49,936 nt of DNA. Source: Roseburia hominis (GTDB lineage: Bacteria > Bacillota > Clostridia > Lachnospirales > Lachnospiraceae). Each line of letters starts with the position of its first letter. Within the stretch, counting starts at the first letter, position 1. A model generated the notes under the pieces. That model saw nothing but the letters and a program-made list of their open reading frames with translations. It ran no database searches and had not been told where the DNA came from. Positions 17,414 to 26,938 of this stretch are shown one piece after another. The stretch is taken from NCBI RefSeq assembly GCF_021531695.1, contig NZ_JADYUI010000020.1, forward strand, positions 1 to 49,936. Reading direction: 5' to 3'. A program made the position numbers and the translations under genes.

Positions 17414-20062
17414 CTACTTCATCTGGGCAAGACGCGCTTTCACCTGTTCCATCATCTGTTCATACTTCGCAAGTTTATCTTTTTCTTCCTGAACTTTTGC
17501 TTCCGGAGCTTTGCTTAAGAATCGCTCGTTAGAAAGCATTCCTTTTGAACGTGCAAGCTCTTTTTCAAGTTTTGCCTGTTCTTTTAACAAACGTTCTTTT
17601 TCTTTTTCAAAATCAACCAGATCTTCTAACGGAAGATAAATGGTAGCACCCGGAATCACTACGGATACGGCATCTTCTCCGATTCCTGCTTTGTCATTTT
17701 GTACCTTTATCTCACTCGCGGATGCAAGATTTTTATACGCCTCTTCCATTACTTTGAAAGTATCCCTGATGTTTGCATCTTCCGATACAATAAACATTTT
17801 TGCTTTTCTTGATGGTGGAACATCCATTTCCGTACGTACATTACGAACACCTCTTACTAAATCTTTACTGTGTTCTACCATTTCTTCTTCTTTTTCAAAA
17901 TGCCACTCATCTTTATATACCGGCCAATCAGAAAGCATAATTGTTTCTTCTTCCGGATGCAGAGTACAATATATTTCTTCTGTAATAAACGGCATATATG
18001 GATGTAACAGTTTTAAGCCCTGTGTCAATACTGTCTTTAATGTCCAAAGTGCAGCATTGGCAGATTTCGCATCTTCGTCTTTCTTATAAGTACGAACCTT
18101 GGCAATTTCAATGTACCAGTCGCAAAATTCATCCCAGATAAAGTCGTATACTTTTTGTACCGCAATTCCAAGTTCGAATTTATCCATATTCTCCGTCACA
18201 TCTTTTGCAAGTGTATTTACCTTTGACAAAATCCATTTATCCGCCGGTTTCAACTCGCTTAATGCAGGCTCTTTCACTTCAAATCCATCCAGATTCATCA
18301 TAATGAAACGGGATGCATTCCATACTTTATTTGCAAAGTTTCTGGATGCCTCTACCCTTTCCCAGTAAAAACGCATATCATTTCCAGGTGCATTTCCGGT
18401 AATTAAAGTAAGTCTTAATGCATCTGCACCATACTTGTCAATGACTTCAAGCGGATCGATTCCGTTTCCTAACGATTTACTCATTTTTCTTCCCTGGGAA
18501 TCACGAACCAGACCATGGAACAATACGGTATGGAACGGCGCTTCTCCCATCTGCTCATAACCGGAAAAAATCATACGGATAACCCAGAAGAAAATGATAT
18601 CATATCCGGTTACAAGAACGTCGTTCGGATAGAAATAATCTAAATCTTCTGTCTTTTCCGGCCAGCCAAGGGTTGAAAACGGCCACAATGCAGAAGAAAA
18701 CCAGGTATCTAAAGTATCCGGATCCTGTTGCATATGCGTACATCCGCATTTCGGACATTTTTCCGGTGCTTCTTTGGCTACTACCATTTCCCCACACTCT
18801 TCACAATAATAAGCAGGAATGCGATGTCCCCACCAGAGCTGTCTGCTGATACACCAGTCACGGATATTATCTGTCCAGTTAAAGTATGTTTTCTCCATTC
18901 TCTTTGGTAAAAGCTGAATTTCTCCATTCTTTACTGCTTCGACTGCAGGTTTAATGAGTTCATCCATCTTTACGAACCACTGCTGCTTAATCATTGGTTC
19001 TACCGTCGTTCCACAGCGGTCATGCGTGCCGACATTATGGGAATGCGGAACTACTTTTACCAAAAGTCCCATTTCTTTTAATTCCGCAACGAGTTTTTCA
19101 CGACATTCATACCGATCCATACCGGCAAACTTTCCGGCATTTTTATTCATCGTCGCATCATCATTAATGACAACGATTTCTTCTAAGTTATGACGCTTTC
19201 CTACTTCAAAGTCATTCGGATCATGAGCCGGTGTAATTTTTACACATCCGGTTCCGAATTCTTTGTCTACGTAAGAATCTGCAATAACAGGAATCTCACG
19301 ATTTACGAATGGAAGTAACAGTTTCTTTCCGATAATATCTTTATATCTCTCATCCTCCGGATTTACCGCTACCGCAGTATCACCAAACATTGTTTCCGGT
19401 CTGGTCGTTGCAATTTCTACAAATCTTCCCTCTTCTCCAACCACCGGATAATTAATATGCCAGAAATATCCATCCTGTTCTTCATGCTCTACCTCAGCAT
19501 CTGAAATGGAAGTTTTACATACCGGACACCAGTTTACGATACGGGAGCCTTTATAAATATAACCTTTTTCATATAATTTAATAAATACTTCCTGTACGGC
19601 ATCAGAACATCCTTCATCCATAGTAAAACGTTCTCTTTCCCAGTCTGCAGAAGAACCCATTTTCTTTAACTGTGTTACAATTCTTGAGCCATATTCGTCT
19701 CTCCATTTCCAACATTCATCTAAAAATTCTTCTCTGGTCAGATCGTTTTTATCAATTCCTTTTTCCTTTAATGCCTTAATAACCTTAACCTCTGTTGCAA
19801 TTGCCGCATGGTCAGTTCCTGGCTGCCACAACGCATTGTAACCCTGCATTCTCTTATAGCGGATCAAAATATCCTGCATTGTGGTATCCAGAGCATGTCC
19901 CATGTGAAGCTGTCCTGTAATATTAGGAGGTGGCATAATAATGGTAAATGGCTTCTTACTGTGATCTACCTCAGCATGAAAATAGCCATTGTCCTCCCAT
20001 TTTTTATACAAACGACTTTCAATTTCTTTTGGATCATATGTCTTTTCCAATTCTTTACTCAT
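17414..20062 (-). CDS. valS: Valyl-tRNA synthetase
   Basis: Class I aminoacyl-tRNA synthetase charging tRNA-Val. HIGH-type motif PPPNITGQLHMGHA (about 45-58), editing domain with TTRPETMFGDTAVAVNP, KMSKS loop GRKMSKSLGN (about 525), anticodon-binding domain, and the C-terminal coiled coil KEKERLLKEQAKLEKEL. 882 aa. The ATG at 20062 with AGGAGATTGTT was chosen over an earlier in-frame start at 20083 inside the T-box terminator. Regulated by the T-box directly upstream. Confidence 0.97.
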   Translation of the reverse strand: MSKELEKTYDPKEIESRLYKKWEDNGYFHAEVDHSKKPFTIIMPPPNITGQLHMGHALDTTMQDILIRYKRMQGYNALWQPGTDHAAIATEVKVIKALKEKGIDKNDLTREEFLDECWKWRDEYGSRIVTQLKKMGSSADWERERFTMDEGCSDAVQEVFIKLYEKGYIYKGSRIVNWCPVCKTSISDAEVEHEEQDGYFWHINYPVVGEEGRFVEIATTRPETMFGDTAVAVNPEDERYKDIIGKKLLLPFVNREIPVIADSYVDKEFGTGCVKITPAHDPNDFEVGKRHNLEEIVVINDDATMNKNAGKFAGMDRYECREKLVAELKEMGLLVKVVPHSHNVGTHDRCGTTVEPMIKQQWFVKMDELIKPAVEAVKNGEIQLLPKRMEKTYFNWTDNIRDWCISRQLWWGHRIPAYYCEECGEMVVAKEAPEKCPKCGCTHMQQDPDTLDTWFSSALWPFSTLGWPEKTEDLDYFYPNDVLVTGYDIIFFWVIRMIFSGYEQMGEAPFHTVLFHGLVRDSQGRKMSKSLGNGIDPLEVIDKYGADALRLTLITGNAPGNDMRFYWERVEASRNFANKVWNASRFIMMNLDGFEVKEPALSELKPADKWILSKVNTLAKDVTENMDKFELGIAVQKVYDFIWDEFCDWYIEIAKVRTYKKDEDAKSANAALWTLKTVLTQGLKLLHPYMPFITEEIYCTLHPEEETIMLSDWPVYKDEWHFEKEEEMVEHSKDLVRGVRNVRTEMDVPPSRKAKMFIVSEDANIRDTFKVMEEAYKNLASASEIKVQNDKAGIGEDAVSVVIPGATIYLPLEDLVDFEKEKERLLKEQAKLEKELARSKGMLSNERFLSKAPEAKVQEEKDKLAKYEQMMEQVKARLAQMK

Positions 20063-20081
20063 AACAATCTCCTTTTTAATC

Positions 20082-20117
20082 AAAAAAATGCCCTCTTGTC
20101 TAAAAAGACAAAAGGGC
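20082..20117 (-). terminator. T-box terminator ahead of valS
   Basis: Minus-strand GCCCTTTTGTCT / AGACAAGAGGGC stem followed by ATTTTTTT. It would form when charged tRNA-Val is plentiful, and be replaced by the antiterminator when it is scarce. Confidence 0.92.
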
Positions 20118-20345
20118 GAACATTCGCGGTACCACCTTATTTGTAACCCAATTTACATAGGTCACATCTCATTACTCATAACGCTGATCATGCGGGGGAA
20201 CCTACATCCCGATTTCGGTTTTCTCAATTCCCCGGTTCAAAAGCTACCTTCCATAAATTCCTTCCGCAGAAGTCTTCCAGCCGCTGAACTTCTTTCTCTT
20301 TCGGGGTAATTTATGTACTCCTCTTTTTCAAAACCTTTTTTATAT
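20082..20345 (-). promoter_or_regulatory. T-box riboswitch (tRNA-Val) of valS
   Basis: The T-box sequence AAGGTGGTACCGCG occurs at 20125-20138 (minus strand), directly before the terminator. Upstream are the stem I landmarks GAGGAGTACA and AAAGAGAAAG. The putative specifier is GTA (Val) at 20203-20205 in GGGATGTAGGTT, agreeing with the valS gene it controls. The domain is about 260 nt, the usual size. Confidence 0.93.
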
Positions 20346-20367
20346 ATTCATCATAATAGATTTTTTC

Positions 20368-21291
20368 TTATCTTTTGTCAAGATTTATTTGTTTTTCGCC
20401 ATTCATTTGCTTGATCATGGATAATCGCATCATATCCGGACGACTGAAATGATATTTTCGTTTAAATTCCAAAACCAGTTGCTTTCCGTCAACGCTTCCT
20501 TCTGTATGAGTTCTCGCATAACACTCCTGAAGTGAATACGCATAATATTCATTCAGGTTTTCCAGACAAATCGCCGCAAGATTCCCGACCAGACCATTTT
20601 CTGTTCTTCCATGGGAAATACCACAATCTACATTGATTGCATGCATTCGATATGCAATCCGCCCGGGCACTCCCCCCTGCGTGTATACATCCTCACTAAT
20701 GGTCGGTGTATGTCCATGTACCAGGATACGCCTTCCTTCTTTATCATAGGCTGCATCTGCCTGAACCCCCGCACGATCCAGCAAAAAAGTCCGAAAGAAA
20801 TGCACCGGCTGTCTGCTATGATCCCGGATTTGTTGCATTTCTTCTTCCTTCGCCCATGCATGTGCAAGAACATATTGTTATCTTCCATCCGGTGAAATCA
20901 CTTCTTTTTCTAATACAAGCGGAAGCTTTTTTAAAAACGCAAACATTTTATGAGTATCCCGCTCTGTAAGCACGCCTTCTTTTTCTAAATCTTCATCTGT
21001 ATTATAATATGCATGCTTATAGCTTGTTTCCTTTCCCTCACAATACGGAAACCACTGGGAACTGCACCATTCCATGAACATTAATTCATGATTTCCCATA
21101 AGCATCTGATACTTACCGCCTTCTTTGACATGCTCCATACACCATCTTAACATTTTCACGGAGTCTGGTCCTCTGTCAATCACATCACCAATGAAAATAA
21201 ATCTGGCATAATTATCTTCTCGTTCTATCTTTTTTATCAGCCGCATACACTCCTCGTAGCAGCCATGTACATCCCCTATCACGTAATGCAT
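20368..21291 (-). pseudogene. Metallophosphatase (Ser/Thr phosphatase/ApaH-like) split by an in-frame TAA
   Basis: The first half has GDVHG (residues 6-10), GDVIDRGPDS (35-44) and GNHE (66-69), the metal-binding motifs of PPP-type phosphatases. The second half, in the same frame, supplies VLAHAW, LVHGHTPT and the closing domain with VDCGIS. They are separated by one TAA at 20878-20880 (codon 138); removing it gives an uninterrupted protein of about 307 aa. No shift of frame is needed. AAGGGAG precedes the ATG at 21291; an earlier in-frame start at 21318 is less likely. It may be a recent nonsense mutation, a sequencing error or a gene read through at some rate. A re-start at ATG 20838 would make a protein lacking three metal motifs. 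Confidence 0.75.
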
Positions 21292-21343
21292 CTTTTTCTC
21301 CCTTATCTGTACTCCCATCTCATGTAAAATTTATCTTTGGTAT

Positions 21344-22285
21344 TTATTCTTCCAATAGATAATTTTCGTTTAATCCATATGTCCTAAGCGTTTCATATGG
21401 TATTTCAAAATTTATACTTCCGGATGCATAACACCCGATACTGTATGGTGAACAGGAAATCAGAATACCGTTTTCATCAAAATACCAGTTATTCTCCGCA
21501 AAAACCGCATCTTCCAGATATGTTTCATAATCTTCATATAGTCTTTCTTTATACGCATCACTTTCACATTGTTCTTTTACAAAAGAAAGTATCTTTTCCT
21601 TCCATGCCGCAGAATCTTCGGAAAGTTCTTCCAATTTCAGGCGTTTCCCGGTTACCGCATCATAATTGTAACCTGTAGTGCCTCCATTCCCATGCGCTCC
21701 ACCAAGAAACGCATAGCTGTCCATCGCAAAGGAAAAAACCTTTTTATCATTTCTGGTCACTACGGAAGTTATCTGAATCTGGTAGGGATATGGAAGCATC
21801 ATGGCCTCTGTATCATTCGTAACCTCTTGCATACGAAATGCATAATCTTCCTTTGCCACAGTAACATTTTCCTCGATTGAAGCTTCATCATCCGCCTGCA
21901 TACTCTCAATATCTGCATTGATTACTTCTGCCGCTTTTGCATTTTCTTTTGCAGAAAGTTTTGGATAACTCTGTACACTCGTCAACACTTCCCTTCCATC
22001 ATCTGCTTTATAACTTTCCGACTGTTCCACGATCTGAACGAGAAAACCTCCTTCTTCTGCCACACCAGCTTCATACTCTGTATTCTGTATCTCCACACCT
22101 TCCGTATTGATTTCTTCTGACTCAGTACTTTCTATCTTCTCTGCTACTTCTGTCCCGTCTTCTATCTGATTTTCTGTATTTGCTATGATTGTATTGTCTT
22201 TTGTATTCTCAACCGGTTTCTGTCCACAGGAAGTCATAAGCACTGCCACTGTAAATAAAATCGCAATTACACTCTTTTTCTTCAT
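21344..22285 (-). CDS. RsiV-like lipoprotein (DUF3298/DUF4163)
   Basis: Signal peptide with lipobox VLMTSCG (Cys near 20), then an E/T/N-rich linker to about residue 85, then a domain with SYPKLSAKENAKAAEVINADIES, the FAMDSYAFLGGAHGNGGTTGYNYDAVTGKRLKLEEL stretch and a C-terminal FDENGILISCSPYSIGCYASG. These match the DUF4163/DUF3298 region found in RsiV anti-sigma factors and in free lipoproteins. No cytoplasmic anti-sigma domain is present, so it is not RsiV itself. 313 aa; exposed on the outer face of the membrane. Function unknown. Confidence 0.85.
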   Translation of the reverse strand: MKKKSVIAILFTVAVLMTSCGQKPVENTKDNTIIANTENQIEDGTEVAEKIESTESEEINTEGVEIQNTEYEAGVAEEGGFLVQIVEQSESYKADDGREVLTSVQSYPKLSAKENAKAAEVINADIESMQADDEASIEENVTVAKEDYAFRMQEVTNDTEAMMLPYPYQIQITSVVTRNDKKVFSFAMDSYAFLGGAHGNGGTTGYNYDAVTGKRLKLEELSEDSAAWKEKILSFVKEQCESDAYKERLYEDYETYLEDAVFAENNWYFDENGILISCSPYSIGCYASGSINFEIPYETLRTYGLNENYLLEE

Positions 22286-22384
22286 AGCAATTTCTCCCTT
22301 TCTTTTCGTTAAAACGAATTTCGCAATTTTCTCTGTGACGTAATTATACCAGAATTTTATTTTTTATGTTAGAATTTCTATTTA

Positions 22385-22410
22385 ATAATTCCTTAAGATT
22401 TCCTATACAA
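22385..22410. repeat. Palindromic repeat, degenerate half-copy (copy 3)
   Basis: AGATTTCCTATACAA (22396-22410) matches the conserved arm of the repeats at 163-194 and 10014-10047; the other arm has decayed to TAATTCCTTA. It again follows directly on a minus-strand terminator. Confidence 0.6.
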
Positions 22411-22460
22411 TAAAAAAGCCATCCAATCTGGTGTCAATAATCTGACACAAATTAGATGAC
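22411..22460 (-). terminator. Terminator of the 46-aa peptide gene
   Basis: Minus-strand CATCTAATTTGTGTCA / TGACACCAGATTGGATG stem with a 6-nt loop, followed by GCTTTTTTATT. It begins 9 nt after the stop at 22469. Confidence 0.88.
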
Positions 22461-22468
22461 TCCTCCCA

Positions 22469-22609
22469 TTACTCTTCCTCATCCTCATTCTTTGCCGCTA
22501 CAACTGCAGCTACCGCTCCGGAAACTGCTGACACCACTGCAATCACTGCAACGATAATAACGACTAAGATAAGGATTGCAAAAAATATCAAAAACCCTGT
22601 TTCACTCAT
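22469..22609 (-). CDS. Small single-pass membrane peptide, 46 aa
   Basis: Encodes a short N-terminus (MSETG), one hydrophobic helix of about 33 residues rich in I, V and A, then the acidic tail NEDEEE. An AAGGAAG site precedes the ATG, and a strong terminator follows its stop. The combination supports a real small gene. It could be a toxin-like or regulatory membrane peptide; no antitoxin RNA was identified. It is transcribed toward the lipoprotein gene, but the terminator separates them. Confidence 0.65.
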   Translation of the reverse strand: MSETGFLIFFAILILVVIIVAVIAVVSAVSGAVAAVVAAKNEDEEE

Positions 22610-22779
22610 TTTTCATCTTCCTTCTCGTATGAAATACCCCCGACTTTTACTACTTTTTTATTATACCACATGAAGCATCATAAAAAAAGGAATTTCCAAA
22701 GAAAATCTTCTTCCCGTTGATTTTTTTTTCTGTTAATTGTATGATAAATGAGATATTTAAAAAGATGAAAGGATCTATT

Positions 22780-23820
22780 ATGAAAAAAAGAATTGACAGT
22801 TTTGATTTTATCCGGGCAATCTGTGCTCTTATCATTGTAATTTATCATTATGCGGATATTTGTATTACCACTCCGCAGTTTTCTAATTTTCCATTTTTGT
22901 ATTCCTATGCTAACGGAAAATGGGGAGAAACCACTGTTGTTACGATTTTCTTTTTAATTTCCGGTGCTTCCCTTTATTATAACCACTCCGACATGGAACC
23001 AAAAGACTGCAAAAAATTCTATTTCGGACGCTTTAAGGGCATTTTTCCTATGTTTTATATGCTATGGCTGTTTTTATATTACAAACAGGTTTGTGGCGTT
23101 AAAAACTTCTTATATAATGGAAATCCGAAATATTTTCTGCTTACCTTAACCGGTATGGATGGCTATTTAAGTTATCGGTATACACCAAACTATTACTTTA
23201 TTGGTGAATGGTTTCTCGGTGCTTTGATTTTACTTTACCTATGCTATCCTCTTTTAGTCTTTTGCATGAAACATTGTAAAATCATAACTACCCTGGTCTT
23301 AGTCGGCGGATTTGCCTTTTTATATCATACGGATATTTTCTTAATTTCAAAAGAAAGAAACTTAATCACCTGCCTGCTTGCCTTCTGGCTTGGTATGTTA
23401 TTTATCGAATATATGGAACTTCTAACAAAATGGCAATTTGTTGTTCCGGCAGCAGTTTTATCGGCAATCCTGCTATTTGTTCCGCTGCCGATTGATTCTT
23501 TAATCTGCATGCAGGTAACTTCCATTTGTTTATTCCTTGTTTTCTATTTCATCGGCTCCTATGTCATGAAATTAAAACCATTACGAGCATTTTTCTCCTA
23601 TACTTCTAAAATCTCGTACCCGATTTTTCTGTTACAGCATGTCGTAATGTCGGAAGTGATACATACTTTTGATGCCTATGCTTTAACCGTAAAACAAGAA
23701 CTTCTTGTATTAGTTTTAGTCTTCGTCGTAATTTATACCTTTGCGACTGTGCTTTTAGTACTGAACAAAGCACTTGTAAACAGTAAGCCATTTTTGAAAT
23801 TACAAGGATTCTTTCAATAA
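22780..23820 (+). CDS. Membrane acyltransferase (acyltransferase 3 family)
   Basis: Integral membrane O-acyltransferase of the OafA/WecH type, 346 aa with about ten hydrophobic helices. Seen: the opening KRIDSFDFIRAICALIIVIYHY with the family arginine and catalytic-type His, FFLISGASLYY, and YFIGEWFLGALILLYL. Members acetylate or succinylate cell-wall or surface polysaccharides. AAAGGAT precedes the ATG at 22780; an upstream in-frame ATG at 22717 lacks a ribosome site. One of the few plus-strand genes here; no close partner, but next to glycan-related genes on the other strand. Confidence 0.9.
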   Translation: MKKRIDSFDFIRAICALIIVIYHYADICITTPQFSNFPFLYSYANGKWGETTVVTIFFLISGASLYYNHSDMEPKDCKKFYFGRFKGIFPMFYMLWLFLYYKQVCGVKNFLYNGNPKYFLLTLTGMDGYLSYRYTPNYYFIGEWFLGALILLYLCYPLLVFCMKHCKIITTLVLVGGFAFLYHTDIFLISKERNLITCLLAFWLGMLFIEYMELLTKWQFVVPAAVLSAILLFVPLPIDSLICMQVTSICLFLVFYFIGSYVMKLKPLRAFFSYTSKISYPIFLLQHVVMSEVIHTFDAYALTVKQELLVLVLVFVVIYTFATVLLVLNKALVNSKPFLKLQGFFQ

Positions 23821-23866
23821 AAACCTTTGATACATGCATTGCTTGAAGTGCTTTTTGTTATATAAC

Positions 23867-23921
23867 AAAAAAGACATATTGTGTGTTGCCGATAACCATA
23901 CATACAATATGTCTTTTTTAT
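23867..23921. terminator. Bidirectional terminator between acyltransferase and GtrB-like genes
   Basis: GACATATTGT / ACAATATGTC stem flanked by AAAAAA and TTTTTT, so it can end both converging transcripts. Confidence 0.88.
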
Positions 23922-23923
23922 TT

Positions 23924-24865
23924 TCATTTTTCTTCTTTCTCAATATTCGTTTCTTTACAGATATAAATCGGTCTGCCCTTTACTTCCAGATAAGTCTTTG
24001 CCAAATAAGAACCTAAAATTCCCATACAGAAAAGCTGTATTCCACCAATAAAAATAATAATACATGCCATTGATGGCCAGCCAAATGCCGAACCTCCAAA
24101 ACATACCTGGCGAATTACAATAAACAGAATCGCAATCACGGATATGACGCACATTAATATTCCGACAAGAGCTGCAAAAGAAAGTGGCATCGTAGAAAAT
24201 GCGACCACTCCATCAATAGCATACAAAAACAGTTTCCAAAAAGACCACTTTGTCTCTCCCGCCACACGTTCCACGTTTTCAAACTCAATCCATTTTGTCT
24301 CAAAACCGACCCAGCCAAACAATCCCTTAGAAAAACGGTTGTATTCTTTCATATCTAAAAGTGCATTGACAAACGGACGGTTCATTAACCGGAAATCCCT
24401 TGCTCCATCTACTACTTCCGTCTTACATATCTTATTCATAATGCGATAGAACATACGGGCAAAAAAGGATCTGATTGGTGGTTCTCCTTTTCGATTTACA
24501 CGTCTCGTCGCTACAGAATCATAGCCCTCCTCTGTAATCGCACGATACATTTCCGGCAAAAGAGACGGCGGATCCTGCAAATCTGCATCCATAATTGCCA
24601 CCAGATCTCCTGACGCATTCGAAAGTCCGGCATAAATTGCTGCTTCCTTTCCGAAATTTCTGGAAAAAGAAACATATTTTACTCTTTCGTCTGCTTTTGC
24701 CAGTTTTTTTATGATTTTTAACGTATCATCCTTTGAACCATCATTAATAAATAAAATCTCAAAAGTAACGTCCGACATCTGCTTTGTCACACGATTCAAT
24801 TCTTCATAAAAAAGCTCCAATGCCTCCTGTTCATTATAACACGGAACAATCGTCGTTAATTTCAT
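23924..24865 (-). CDS. GtrB-like polyprenyl-phosphate glycosyltransferase (GT2)
   Basis: GT2 enzyme moving a sugar from a nucleotide donor to a lipid carrier at the inner face of the membrane. GT-A start TTIVPCYNEQEALELFYEEL, FINDGSKDDT, the DADLQDPP metal site and SFSRNFGKEAAIYAGL; two C-terminal membrane helices (about 230-255 and 265-290). 313 aa with the ATG at 24865, ahead of which lies TAGGAAA. It overlaps nothing but begins 14 nt after the stop of the membrane protein gene upstream, the usual pairing of a GtrB with a GT-C-like partner. Confidence 0.92.
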   Translation of the reverse strand: MKLTTIVPCYNEQEALELFYEELNRVTKQMSDVTFEILFINDGSKDDTLKIIKKLAKADERVKYVSFSRNFGKEAAIYAGLSNASGDLVAIMDADLQDPPSLLPEMYRAITEEGYDSVATRRVNRKGEPPIRSFFARMFYRIMNKICKTEVVDGARDFRLMNRPFVNALLDMKEYNRFSKGLFGWVGFETKWIEFENVERVAGETKWSFWKLFLYAIDGVVAFSTMPLSFAALVGILMCVISVIAILFIVIRQVCFGGSAFGWPSMACIIIFIGGIQLFCMGILGSYLAKTYLEVKGRPIYICKETNIEKEEK

Positions 24866-24879
24866 AGTTTTCCTACTTT

Positions 24880-26253
24880 CTATATTGCACTCGCCGCCAT
24901 AAATCCATTTACAATCGATAATACCAACACACACGCTGTTATCATTTTTAATGTTTCATAAATGTTTTTATGTTCCAGGAGTAATTTGATATTTCTTTGT
25001 ACCATAAAAATTATCGCTGCAATGATTGTAACATATAAATACAAAAATGTCCGTTCCTGTGAAACAAAAATCGTCGGTGTAAATCCCATAACCACTCTGG
25101 ATGCCAGTCCGATTCCAAGCAAACAAAAATATCCCAGAAATTCCGTCCACGACGTACTAATCACAGAAACAGAAACCAGAATACATAAGAGTACCAAAGC
25201 ATACACCAAAAGTGGCAGATACGAATACGCAAGCTGATAATTGGAACCATTTACAATTTCATTTAAATCGAAAAGACTGGACAGTTTTGTAAAATTCCGT
25301 TCAAACGCATCTCCGAAAAAGGTGAGAAGAACATTAAACATCACCGGAAGAACTCCTGCAAGTCGAAATATGAATTCCTTCGTCTTAAAGAAAACCAGAA
25401 CCATAAGAAGTACTGCCAACATCAAAAACAACAGGTTTTCCGAACTAATCATATGATGTACTGTATCCACAAAACCTAACGTAAACTTATCTATGATATT
25501 ATAAGTCTTATAATTTGGCATACACCGTCTGATTTCTTCTATCTTTCTTACACTGTTTCCCGGACATGTGAAAATAAACAGAAGTTCACCCAAACTAAAA
25601 ACAGTCCAGACAATCAACTGCCACCAGGTCGAAACCTTTCTTTTGGCAAAGAAAATGCAATATAAAATTCCGACAAAGCAGATTCCGAAAATCACCGCAC
25701 ACATCTGCTCTGCATTTGCCGCATAAAACATTGCCGGTAAAGACATGATAAATAGTGGTAATGGCACTTTCTTCTTCTGTAAAACAAGGCTCACTCCTGT
25801 CAGCGCAAACATTCCAAGTGCCAGCGGCCAGATATAATTTGTCGTTGTCGCAACCCAGCCTGCTGTATCCAAATCCTTTAACGGGTAAATCAAAACCAGG
25901 CTTACTACAAGCCAGTTAATCCGTTCTCTTTTCTCTCCCGGGATTGCCGCCGCAAATAAAATCACAAACAATATCCAGGCAAAAATATCAAGCACTTTCC
26001 ATAATACCAGATGTCTTGAAACATATACAAGAACTGCCTCTATCACGATTCTTGAAGACCATACCTGATAACGAATCGTCAAATAATCCTTTAAACTGTA
26101 CGCATCCAACTGATTCCGAAAGAACCACATTGCATCCGTTCCCGGTCCCTCCCGCATCATTAAATGATAAATAATTTGTATTCCGGCAAAAAACCAGAAC
26201 GGAAGATATTTTTTCTGTATTAGCTTCCCTGCAAAATTTTTTATCTTATCCAT
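24880..26253 (-). CDS. Polytopic membrane protein (DUF6056/GT-C-like)
   Basis: About eleven to twelve hydrophobic helices over 457 aa. The first outer loop carries MREGPGTDAMWFFRNQLDAYSLKDYLTIRYQVWSSR with D and R residues placed like the lipid-linked-sugar sites of GT-C enzymes. I recall this layout for the DUF6056 and GtrII-like families. With the GtrB-like gene directly downstream it is probably the glycosyltransferase that uses the lipid-linked sugar on a surface polymer. AGGAGAGAATC precedes the ATG. Exact substrate unknown. Confidence 0.75.
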   Translation of the reverse strand: MDKIKNFAGKLIQKKYLPFWFFAGIQIIYHLMMREGPGTDAMWFFRNQLDAYSLKDYLTIRYQVWSSRIVIEAVLVYVSRHLVLWKVLDIFAWILFVILFAAAIPGEKRERINWLVVSLVLIYPLKDLDTAGWVATTTNYIWPLALGMFALTGVSLVLQKKKVPLPLFIMSLPAMFYAANAEQMCAVIFGICFVGILYCIFFAKRKVSTWWQLIVWTVFSLGELLFIFTCPGNSVRKIEEIRRCMPNYKTYNIIDKFTLGFVDTVHHMISSENLLFLMLAVLLMVLVFFKTKEFIFRLAGVLPVMFNVLLTFFGDAFERNFTKLSSLFDLNEIVNGSNYQLAYSYLPLLVYALVLLCILVSVSVISTSWTEFLGYFCLLGIGLASRVVMGFTPTIFVSQERTFLYLYVTIIAAIIFMVQRNIKLLLEHKNIYETLKMITACVLVLSIVNGFMAASAI

Positions 26254-26270
26254 GATTCTCTCCTAAATTA

Positions 26271-26735
26271 TTACTCCTCAATCAGTATCTTTTCATCATT
26301 ACATTCATATAAAATACAAATTGTATACCTTTCCGGCAACTCGCTCTTATATGCCACGCTCTTAAATCCGGCATAATCATAATTGCAGCCATCATTTCTT
26401 TCTTCCGTAATATCTTCCCTTTCCACATTTTCTGTCGGAAGTTCATAATAAGCCCCTGTATCAGTATCATGTGCAAGCACCTTGGTCACTGCTGAATCAA
26501 TGCTTACTCCCGGTTCATAGGCATAACCATTTACATAGATATAGTTGAAATAATCTCCCATTTCTTCGATTCTATATGTAACACTTCCTGTATCATTTCT
26601 GGCACATTTTGAGACATCCACCATCTCAACACGCCAATTTACCCAAAACAACAGTGCAATAAAAATAAGTACAAAAGCAGAAAATACTGCTGCTACAAGT
26701 GCAGCTGTCTTTCTGCCCTCATATTTTCGAAACAT
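26271..26735 (-). CDS. Membrane-anchored protein of unknown function, 154 aa
   Basis: A short basic N-terminus (MFRKYEGRKTA), one membrane helix (about 12-34), then an outer domain of about 120 aa with Cys, Tyr and Glu residues and no recognised motif. The ATG at 26735 is preceded by AAGGAGGAAGAGGC; the in-frame TTG further up lies before that site. It is 17 nt upstream of the DUF6056-like gene, so probably the first gene of a three-gene surface-glycan transcript. Confidence 0.75.
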   Translation of the reverse strand: MFRKYEGRKTAALVAAVFSAFVLIFIALLFWVNWRVEMVDVSKCARNDTGSVTYRIEEMGDYFNYIYVNGYAYEPGVSIDSAVTKVLAHDTDTGAYYELPTENVEREDITEERNDGCNYDYAGFKSVAYKSELPERYTICILYECNDEKILIEE

Positions 26736-26938
26736 GCCTCTTCCTCCTTGCAAGACTTCCCTATCATCGTGATAAACACGTACTTCATATGATAAGCCTT
26801 TTTTGGATTTTTTTCAAGAAATTCTCCTTTTTTTCAAATTCTCTTTTCCCTTAATTGCTCAATATTTTTTAATGCTCAAAATTTTAGAATTTTTTCCATT
26901 TTTTCGAATAAGATATAAAAAAATCTATCAGGAAAAAT

